Shown here in pieces: positions 55,712 through 64,000 of a stretch of 64,000 nucleotides of DNA. The first letter of the stretch is position 1. The number at the start of each line of letters is the position of its first letter. Below the pieces are notes generated by a model. It worked only from the letters and a program-made list of their open reading frames with translations. It was not told the origin of the DNA and made no database searches. The DNA comes from Mortierella alpina (Eukaryota > Mortierellomycota > Mortierellomycetes > Mortierellales > Mortierellaceae), in the NCBI GenBank assembly GCA_029449245.1, contig JANATF010000008.1, positions 992,001 to 1,056,000 of the forward strand, written 5' to 3'. Made by a program: the position numbers and the translations under genes.

Positions 55712-57683
55712 CTAAATTTCTAAGAAAGTCTTCATCCGCTCGTACACTGTAAACGAGATGGCGACCATGGGCGTGACTTTCAGGTATCCAATGCTCAGTC
55801 CTACAAAGAATCCGCGCACTCCCTTCGCCATGTAGAGCTGCTTTGTAGTCTGCCACATACCCAGAAACACTTTGGGGTCCAGGGCTCCTGCAACCTGCAT
55901 CTTGCGCCGCACCACCTCGAGTGGGTATGAAGCCGTCTGCGAAACCGCTCCTGCAATTCCTCCACAGGCCAATTCTGCTACTGTCCGCAACTCTGGCCTA
56001 GAGTAGTCCCCGTTCTTGTCTGGTAATCCGCGGTTCTGATGGGGCTTCAGTGTCCATGGAATATGCTCGCGGCAAAACTCCTGCGTTACATCGTGTGTAA
56101 AGAACGAAACTCCTGCATATGGTATCATGCCGGCGACTGAGGTGAGGAATCCGCGGTAAAAGTTGGAAATTCGTAGCTCTGGTAGCCAGCTCATGCGGGC
56201 TGGTCGGCGGCTTCCTGCAGGTTCGTTGTAGATTTTGCGGACCAAGGTCATGTAAGGCGTGGCTTTAGTCTCATAGGCAAGGCGCACTCTGATCAAGTCT
56301 AATGGGTATGTGAAGAATACTGACGTGACGCCTAACGTGTACAAAACAACCATTAAAAATGGACGTTGCTGTAAGTCAAAAGTTCCACAAAACAAAATGC
56401 CCCTCGACAGTGTAGCAAAAGCAAGACGTAGTGTAGTCTTCGTCCTTACCAGCCATGGAGCCAGCCACCAGCTTTTTATAAGGCGTCTCATCTCTTCGCG
56501 TGGGCATCAGCAGCTATTGAAAACGAAACGGAGGGCCGTGTTAGTCACCCGAAAAGAGAATGGGTTGATCGGATGCTTGTCTGCAATTGCAAATTGAGAT
56601 ATCGAGGTGAGATACGTACGTTCCGATACTGCTCATATGCCATGAATTTGATGGCGGCATATGGAAAGATCCTCAGCACTGTCGCCGAGTTGCCTTGAAA
56701 CAGTCCACGAAGACCTGCCGTCTTTTGAATATCCCGCGCTGCTTTAAAGACTCCTGTCCAGGTACCTGGGGAGATGAAGAAAATGTTACCGAGAGGGTGG
56801 GGGATGTTAGTGAATGAGCCTAACACCGGTATACTTGCTCGTATCTCTCCTGTCCAGTCACGGTCTGCCGCACGGTTCTGTTCGACTGCTACTCATTTCT
56901 TGCTTCTCTCACACTTCATACGCAGCAACAAGGTGATCTGAAACGTACCTGCATATTTTTCAAACTGAGGATTGCTTGCTTGAAAGAGAATCTTGACTCG
57001 GTCCAGAGGAGCAATAGCAGTTTTGGCCTACGAGTTGCCCAGCGCAGCGACGAGAGATTGTCAGCTTCTGCACGCAATATTTTCCCGCGGTCCAAGGTGT
57101 CCAATGAGCGGGAGTGGTCGTGTGCAGTCAGAGAGAATGAGGATAAACACCAAAACAAAGCCGGGCCGAATAAGGAAACACCCCCTCGGCTGCGGTGCGC
57201 AAGGTAAACCCTCTCCAGGCACACGACTCTCGCCTCGAGCATTGCTTCGCACCGTAAGCATCAACCTCGTGTCTCCAAAGCGCAGGTAGTAGAGAGGGTC
57301 GAGCCCATCCGTCCAGTACGGCAGGTGATGTCATATTGCATTGCCGAATATCCGAGACGGTGCGCCCAACCCGCGCACCCTCCAAAGTGAACAACTACAT
57401 TTTTTTCAAGCTTCCATCAGTCCCCATCGGGATGGTTCGAATTGCTTCGGCTTACCGTGATTCCTGCTATGCCTCCTGCAAGCATGGTCCTGGCAATGTA
57501 GTCTAGGGACTTTGTGCTTCTGGCGACGACATTGTGCTCTTTAGCGCCATCTCCTGGATTATGGCCGCCAGTGGTTTGGTCTTTGCTCCCTGCTTTCAGA
57601 TTGGCTCTGTTGCCCAGAGTAAGGTCCGCTGGTTGAAGATAGCCCAGGGTTGAGCCAGAGCCGGAAGAGGATAACGTGGCCAT
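55712..57683 (-). CDS. Mitochondrial carrier (SLC25A16/SLC25A42/Leu5-like, probable CoA carrier)
   Basis: Five minus-strand exons, joined in phase, give 378 aa: 57683-57456, 57027-56949, 56765-56620, 56513-56450 and 56331-55712. The three carrier repeats show their signatures: [24 protein letters not shown] and [11 protein letters not shown], each PxD/E-xx-[23 protein letters not shown] and [14 protein letters not shown] match the CoA/ADP carrier clade (yeast Leu5, SLC25A16/42). The N-terminal 60 residues are a hydrophilic extension. It would exchange CoA or adenine nucleotides across the inner membrane. The substrate call is by family resemblance only. It converges on EBP with 116 bp between stops. 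Confidence 0.87.
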
Positions 57684-58482
57684 CAAAGGCAAAAGGTGTA
57701 AGCTACCACTGGAGGCGGGGGTGGATGCGTCTGTGCCCTGTCGTCCACAGCACTGTCTCGTGGCTGGTGGGAGTGCTCAATCCGAAGGAAAAAACAAAAA
57801 GAAGAGGCAAGCCCTGGCCGAAAGAATCTTTCTCACGGGGGCCGGAGTCCTAAATTGCTGGTCGCTGTTTCGGCGATTCGAAGGCGGGTCTGAATGTCAA
57901 TGCAGGAAGGAGCGATGTCTCCAGGGTAGGCAAAGGGCAGTGCAGAGGAGAGACTGAAGGCAGAAGAGATAACGAGGAGACGGGCCTGAGGTGGGCAGAG
58001 GGTGAGTGGGGAGTGGGACGGTGGAGAGTGCAGATGGACAGGTGGACAGAGAAAGAGGCAAAAAAAGAGAGATCTGACTGACTGACAAATACTTGAGCAG
58101 TGTCGCAGTGTCTGCGGGGGAACACTGCCAGAGGCCGTGGAAAGAAAAAAAACACCACTCCCATTTCCATGTGTCAGAGAAACGGGTCACATGATACACC
58201 GCTTCGGAGGAGCAAACCCGCGGGAAAAGAGCCGGTGCTCAGTGCGCATGCTGTGGAGTCGCTCCAGCTGCAGCTGCTACAGCTGCTTCTGCTGCTGCTT
58301 CTGCTCTATCTCTTTCAAGGCCCTTGCACTCGCGCGCAAAGGACACCAAGAAGGTTGAGGTTCATCAAAGGGTCACGGAACAGCCCCTCTATGACGTCAC
58401 ATTTTTTCGAATTGACTTCCAAGTCAGACTCAGACCTTTGTGCATCAGTCCCTCAACTCTTTTCTCTCCACAACCTTCGACA
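57684..58482. other. Divergent promoter region of the carrier and SMARCC genes
   Basis: No gene recognised. 57900-58100 is purine-rich on the plus strand (leader of the carrier on the minus strand). A CTGCTGCTT run lies at about 58270-58310. Confidence 0.5.
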
Positions 58483-61400
58483 ATGACGGCCCGCAGGAAA
58501 TCGGGAGGATCAGACGCCAAGTTCTACGAGGCTGCAGACACTGTCGCCCAGTTCGACCGCATCAAGGACGACCTTGCGCGCGAGCTGCAAAAGAGCCAGG
58601 GTTCGGACATCGCCATCACAGCCAAGGAGCTTGCCCAATTCGCATATGCTCTGCAGCAGTTCCAGGAGGACGTCCTAGGCACCAACAATGCCCACCTTGT
58701 CGCCTCTGCCCCCGCTCGAATCCCCGCCAAAATATTTCGCTGCGACACCATCACAACTTCATCACCCATTTACAAAGCATTGAAGGCGGCGTACGAGTAT
58801 AGAATGAGCCAGGGCTGGCGCCGCTGGGATCTGTCGAGCACAGCGAGAAAGAGCCAAAACCTCGAGTTGCTGATTCACATTCGGCAGGAGCTTGTGTCCC
58901 AGGGCTTGATTAAGAACCCCGTTGTTGTCTTTGACGCCTCTATCGGCGCTGAAGAACTTGTAAAGTTGGAAGCAGCTGTCGAGCGTCTGGGGGGTATGTC
59001 ATACGAGACTGCTGCATGGGAATGCTCGCATGCCACGCGCCGTTAATTTTTAGCCCACTAACCGTGTTCCGCCCTCTACAAACCCTTATAGGAAGCGTTA
59101 CAACGAATACTGCAAAGGCTACACATGTCATCCATCACTCGTCAGATGAACCGGAGAGCCCAGAAGGCGAAGAATGGCTCAGGACATTGGAGAAGAAGGG
59201 CGGAAAGGTTCTTGTGCACTACTGGTATTATCCTGACTCGTACGATGAGTGGCTCCCAGAGACATCGAGCGAGTTTATGGACCCCGAACCGGTACCAGAG
59301 CATACTGGGGCATGGAACATCTCTGCCCGCTGGATCCGGGACAGCGAAAAGTACAACGAGTGGATGAATGAAGAGGACTACGAGCCATCATCAGACCAAG
59401 CTAGCGACCTAGATTCGACCATGGGCTCACCTGCTCCTTCCAGTCACCGTTTCGGAGGCAAGCGAGACATTGGCGACAAGAGTGAATCGCACTCCAAGAG
59501 AATGAAACGGAGTTCGTCTTCGACACCAATGGAGGCCTATCCTGACCATCCTGGCCTTCAAGTTGTCTCCTTGGAGGAAAACGCCCCCCGCGGCCGCGGA
59601 TCAAAGAAAAACGAATATGAGCCCATTGGAGGAGAACTCGCCAACATTCCTGTTATCCCACCCACATCACCATCAGCAGGAACTCTTGCTGCCTCGCAAG
59701 ACCTTACGGATTCGAATGTGATGGACGTCGATGCACAAGAGGACAGCGCGGAGAGCAAAGCCAATATGGCGCCTGGGTCGGAAAACGAAGCAAAAGATTC
59801 CAGCACAACAGAACAAGTCCCACTAAAGGACGGTACCGAAGCTGAAGCCGAGGAGATCGACACAGAACGCCTCCGACTCGAGGAAGAGGCTGGTCGCTTT
59901 CTTTCACAGCAGACCCAGGAAGTGATCATCCCATCCTATGCAGCTTGGTTCTCACTCTCCAAAGTCCACGAGTTGGAGCAGAAATCACTACCAGAATTTT
60001 TCAACATGAAGAACCGCAGCAAGACCCCAACAGTGTACAAGGACTACCGCGACTTTATGATCAACACATACCGCCTTAACCCGGCCGAATATCTCACTGT
60101 GACCGCCTGCAGGAGGAACCTCGCCGGAGATGTTTGCGCTATCATTAGAGTCCATGCGTTTCTGGAGCAGTGGGGTCTGATCAATTACCAGGTATGAATA
60201 CGCACGTCCATATAGCCTCTGGCATCAAGGATTGGCATTGCTGTCGCTCACTTGTCTAATATGTTTGCAAAATGGATTATAGGTGGACCCTGATACCCGT
60301 CCCTCGTCCGTCGGTCCCTCATTCACGGGTCACTTCCGCGTGACGGCTGATACCCCCAAGGGACTTCAGCCGTTCCAGCCCAGGACAGCGGCTCAGGCCA
60401 TCGCCAAAAGCAATGTTGATCAAAAGGCAGCAAAATCCGCCAAAGTCGATACGAATCTAGAGCTTCGACGCAACATCTACGAGAGTGGATCCCAACCCAC
60501 GCTCAAGGACGGTGAGGAAAACGCAGAGAAGAAGGTGCGCTTTAGCTGCTTCACATGCGGGACTGACTGCACGAAGAGTCGCTACCACAGCACAAAGACC
60601 AAGAACTTTGAACTCTGTGCCAACTGCTACCTCGAAGGTCGCTTCCCCTCCAATATGGCCTCTGGCGACTTTATCCGATTCCAGACACAGAACTACAACA
60701 CAGAAGAACCATGGACGGATCAGGAAACGCTACTGATGCTGGAGGGGTTGGAACTATATGATGAGGACTGGAATCTGGTGGCGGAGCACGTCGGCACTCG
60801 AGGTCGCGAGCAGTGCATACTGCACTTTTTGCAGCTTCCTATCGAGGACCCCTACCTGGGCGGCATGACTGAGAGTGACTTGGGACCCCTACGGTATCAC
60901 AAAGCCCCGTTCAGCGAAACCGATAATCCTGTTATGAGCGTCGTGGCGTTCTTGGCCAGTGTCGTCAATCCAGGAGTGGCCGCAGCGGCTGCACAGAGCG
61001 CGCTGAAGGAGTTGGCATTGGCCAAGAAAAAGGCACAGGCGGCAATTGAGAAAGCAACGGAAGGGAGCGAAGATCGAGCGGGAGCTGATACAGACAAGGA
61101 GGGTGAAGCGTCAGTAGAAATCGTCAAGGAAGCGCCCGACTCTACAGAATCGATGGATGTGGATGCAACTGACAGGACAAAGGTGGAGGATGTAGACGCT
61201 GAACCAAAGGATGATATCGTATCAGATCCGCTGAATGCATGTGCCGAGGACATTTTGGAGGACACAGACATTGCTGGCATTCCGCGATCGACTCTTGAAA
61301 AGGCCGCCGCTGCCGCTCTTGGGTCCGCTGCAGCCAAGGCCAAGACACTTGCGGACTATGAGGAGCGGGAGATTCAGAGATTGGTCACAGTAGTGGTAGA

Positions 61401-61749
61401 GATGCAACTGAAGAAGCTGCAGCTCAAGCAACAGCAATTTGAGGAACTGGAGGCTATACTGGACGCGGAAAAGAACGAACTTATCAAGTCGCGTGAGCAG
61501 CTCTACCTTAGCCGGCTGGAGATGAAGAAGAGTATCATGGCCATGCAGGAGAAGGCTACGTTGGCCAAGCAGTCAGGCAACCCTCAGGTGTTTGCAAATG
61601 TCACAGTCCCACCGGGCGGCGTTGGGGGCACAGGGATGGCCTTCCAGAACGATGTCACGGTGCGGCAGCAGCAGGAGCTAGGCACCGGATTAGGGCCTCT
61701 GAGCAGGGAAGAGAACAAGGAGGGCGTCGTCTTGCTGCCTCTTCTCTAA
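58483..61749 (+). CDS. SWI3/RSC8/SMARCC subunit of a SWI/SNF chromatin-remodelling complex
   Basis: Three exons give 1025 aa: 58483-58993, 59092-60191 and 60283-61749. Domains in order: an N-terminal SMARCC module ([11 protein letters not shown]-like, [16 protein letters not shown], then a BRCT/chromo-like part with [17 protein letters not shown] and [10 protein letters not shown]); disorder; SWIRM at about 446-537 ([38 protein letters not shown]); a ZZ-type zinc finger at about 623-662 ([17 protein letters not shown]); SANT at about 678-722 ([20 protein letters not shown]); and a coiled coil at about 895-960. It is a core scaffold of nucleosome-remodelling BAF/RSC-type complexes. The N-terminal module is close to animal SMARCC1/2, and I believe it is reduced in ascomycete Swi3. 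Confidence 0.95.
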
Positions 61750-62132
61750 GATTTCTCGGAAAATAACACATGCTAGGTCCAATACAATTTTTGCGTATAT
61801 CTATACCACCCTCAGCAACTCCACGGCGGACCTGCCTTCTATTCCTCCCTTGGTGCGTTCGTTGAGAAATTTTGAGCATTCCAGATGTCGAAGTCGCGTT
61901 CCTCGACTGGGCAGATTTTCAATGTCGACCGTTGGATGACCCCTTCCTGACAGTTTGGAATAGAATCGAATGCATATTCCTCGGCATAAGTGGGACACTG
62001 TTATAAAAACGAAACTGGCGGTTGCCTTGTGGGTGTCCCTCTTGATCCACCCTATTTACCTTATACCAAGTACGCTAGGACATATCCTCGACACAACTTC
62101 ACAAAGGTGTATTCCCCTTCTGTCAACAAGAC
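61750..62132 (+). other. Intergenic region upstream of chitin deacetylase
   Basis: No gene. It contains the TATA box listed below and the leader of the deacetylase gene. Confidence 0.5.
62002..62008 (+). promoter_or_regulatory. TATA box of the chitin deacetylase gene
   Basis: TATAAAA lies 131 bp upstream of the ATG at 62133, in correct orientation. Confidence 0.55.
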
Positions 62133-63488
62133 ATGCTGCATCACCACAGAAACAGAACCCAGAGGCTGACGGCCTTGGTGTTTCTAGGAGCCATAGCCCT
62201 TGTCCTCAGCCTGATATCCAACGGAGCTGATGCTGCTGCTGCCGCTCCTCCAGCCAATCATAGCCCATGGCCGGCCTATGGCAAGGTGCCCGCAACGACC
62301 AGCCCCGAAGTCAAAGCCTGGCTCAAATTGGTGGACTGGACCAAGGTACCAAAGATCGACGTTCGTCATACCAAGGATCCTGGTCCTCCGGTCTGTCCAG
62401 ACAACACAGCGCCTGCGTCCGACTGCTGGTGGACGTGCTCTGGATGTGCTGCTCCAGATGATGTGATTGACTGCCCTGGAAAGAAGGTGTGGGGGTTGAC
62501 CTTTGATGATGGTCCTGAGCCGGGTACGACCGAGAAATTGCTGGCTCTCATGCATGAGAAGAATGTCACGGCCACGTTCTTCGTGACGGGCATGAAGAGC
62601 ACCAAGGCACCGGCGCTTTTGAAGCAGACCATTGATAAAGGACATCATTTGGCTAGCCACAGTAAGGACAACCTTTTATTCCATTTCGCTTTCTCGCTTT
62701 GGGAAAAAAAGTACATGATTAATTTTCTCTTTGTGTATCTTTGCTAGCTTGGTCCCACCAAGGCCTAACGACGTTGACTAACGAGCAGATTGTAGCCGAA
62801 CTCATGTGGACAGAAAAGTTTGTCTTTGATCACACAGGTTACAAGCTCAAGTACTTCCGTCCTCCTTTCGGTAAGCGTAATCTATCATCATCTGCGTCCA
62901 TTGTCGCTCGATCTGGTATTAACACGCGTAAATCCCCCCCCCCTAGGCGACATCGACAATCGCGTACGAGCCATTGCACGCCAACTAGGCTTCAAAACGG
63001 TTATCTGGTCAGCTGAATGGGACACTCAAGATTGGCAGCTGCCTTACAAGACCATCACGCCCAACCAGATTGTCAGCATCTTCAAGAAGGGCATTTCAAA
63101 CATCCCAGAGCGCAGCAAGGGTATCATCACCCTCGAACATGATGGAGCCCCACAAATGGTTTCTATGGCCCGAACCTTGTTGGATCTTGGCATGAAGAGT
63201 GGGCTAAAGCCCATGGATATCGCCTCTTGTCTTCATGACAAGGTGGGGTACAATGCTGTGCCAGCCAAGCCGGTCACGAACGACAATGCAGATGACACAG
63301 ATGGCAAAGCAGGTCCCGGCGTCCCAGCAACCGATGCGGGCAGCAGCAAGGGATCGGGCGGGGCAGATGGTCCTCTTCCTAAGGGTACAGTTCGGGCTAA
63401 AGCATCGATTCTACGGGGGCCATCAACACTTTTGTGTGCAATCATTGCTACATTGGCCAGTGTCGCGCTGGGCGCTTCAATGCTCTGA
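62133..63488 (+). CDS. GPI-type chitin deacetylase (CE4)
   Basis: Three exons (62133-62661, 62748-62870, 62947-63488), phases matched, give 397 aa. A signal anchor or peptide spans residues 12-36. The NodB/CE4 motifs appear in order: TFDDGP (Asp125 base, Asp126 metal), HTWSH (His176 and His180, metal), RPPFGDIDNRVR, WDTQDW and IITLEHD. The first intron cuts inside HTWSH and the second inside RPPFG. After the catalytic domain a Ser/Gly/Asp-rich spacer leads to a C-terminal hydrophobic stretch (STLLCAIIATLASVALGA), the pattern of a GPI signal. It converts chitin to chitosan in the wall. Cys pairs near 98-114 (DCWWTC, DCPG) suggest an N-terminal disulfide region. Confidence 0.95.
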
Positions 63489-64000
63489 GTATATCCGCAA
63501 TGAAAGATGAATAAAAGTGTTCTGGAAGAGGTTTTCTTTCATTACGGCAAAAGCCTAAAAGTGGCTCTATGCATCTTCCATGTCTGGTCATCCGTTGTAC
63601 CCTACGCCATGTATTCTGGTCAATGCATGCATGCCGGGATTGCGTTCAGGCGTCCTTCGGGACGAGAAGGCATGAATGAGGAAAACATGGAACGTTGAGA
63701 GCAATTACACGAAGGGAAAAAAAACAAAAAAGAAAGAGATAGAAGGTCGGGGCAACCGTTCAATCTTTTGGCCGGGTACTGTACTATGGGTAAGGCAGAG
63801 TAGGGTCAGTCCTCCTTGCTGCAAAAAAAATAAAAAAGAAAGACCTAAGCATGAAGTGCATCTTTTTTTGTCGCCAAACTCTGCATGGTTGCACAACGGG
63901 CCAGGTGACTGTCCCAAAAACGAGCACAGACCCCAGCGAGAATTGAAGCGAGCTCATCACACCACCAACAAAGATTGTGAGCGTCCAGATGCTCTCCTTT
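63489..64000 (+). other. 3' end of chitin deacetylase and unassigned DNA
   Basis: AATAAA at 63510-63515 lies 21 bp after the stop and is a likely polyadenylation signal. Beyond it there are two A-rich runs (63718-63735, 63821-63842) and no recognised gene up to the window end. Confidence 0.5.

Overview
The window is eukaryotic nuclear DNA from a filamentous fungus. It shows short GT-AG introns with GTAAGT-like donors, long pyrimidine-rich leaders, AATAAA signals shortly after stops, and separate monocistronic genes on both strands. A fungal MscL, an EBP-type sterol isomerase, a TMX2-like protein, a metazoan-like SMARCC subunit and a GPI-type chitin deacetylase together suggest an early-diverging lineage such as Mortierellomycota. 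That placement is inference. No rRNA, tRNA or CRISPR was recognised.

Layout. 1-2.9 kb: no recognisable gene. 2.9-5.6 kb: an HMG-box factor converging on a small secreted double-psi beta-barrel protein. 5.6-11.4 kb: a gene-poor block with a 202-bp hAT-like MITE (exact 8-bp target duplication) next to an array of about 600-bp tandem units. 11.4-14.2 kb: a pseudokinase-ankyrin protein. 15.7-21.3 kb: a multi-KH RNA-binding protein. 22.4-25.1 kb: an MscL-type channel converging on a BAG-domain Hsp70 co-chaperone. 26.3-34.7 kb: a secreted 5'-nucleotidase (with a 6-nt microexon), a two-finger C2H2 protein, a SET-domain protein and a membrane protein with seven tandem repeats. 35.2-36.8 kb: a berberine-bridge-type FAD oxidase. 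37.7-43.3 kb: a very long alpha-arrestin. 44.1-49.8 kb: an NKAPD1-like SR protein, an alpha/beta hydrolase and a beta-hydroxyacid-dehydrogenase-like protein. 50.7-57.7 kb: a TMX2-like protein whose 5' splice site sits in the loop of a strong hairpin, then UDP-glucuronate decarboxylase, EBP and a mitochondrial carrier. 58.5-63.5 kb: a SWI3/SMARCC subunit and a chitin deacetylase.

The genes do not form one pathway. Loose themes are cell surface (chitin deacetylase, UDP-xylose synthesis, expansin-like protein), membrane (MscL, arrestin, EBP, TMX2, carrier) and nuclear regulation (HMG, C2H2, SET, KH, SR, SMARCC). Convergent pairs with very small gaps (45-130 bp) recur, so overlapping 3' ends are likely. 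Exon joins below were chosen by GT-AG signals, phase continuity and fit to family motifs. None has transcript support here.

Most worth a second look: the hairpin around the TMX2 donor, the MITE and tandem array, the microexon, the TEDLxKMKxGxxFAEVA repeat protein, and the pseudokinase with both catalytic aspartates lost.
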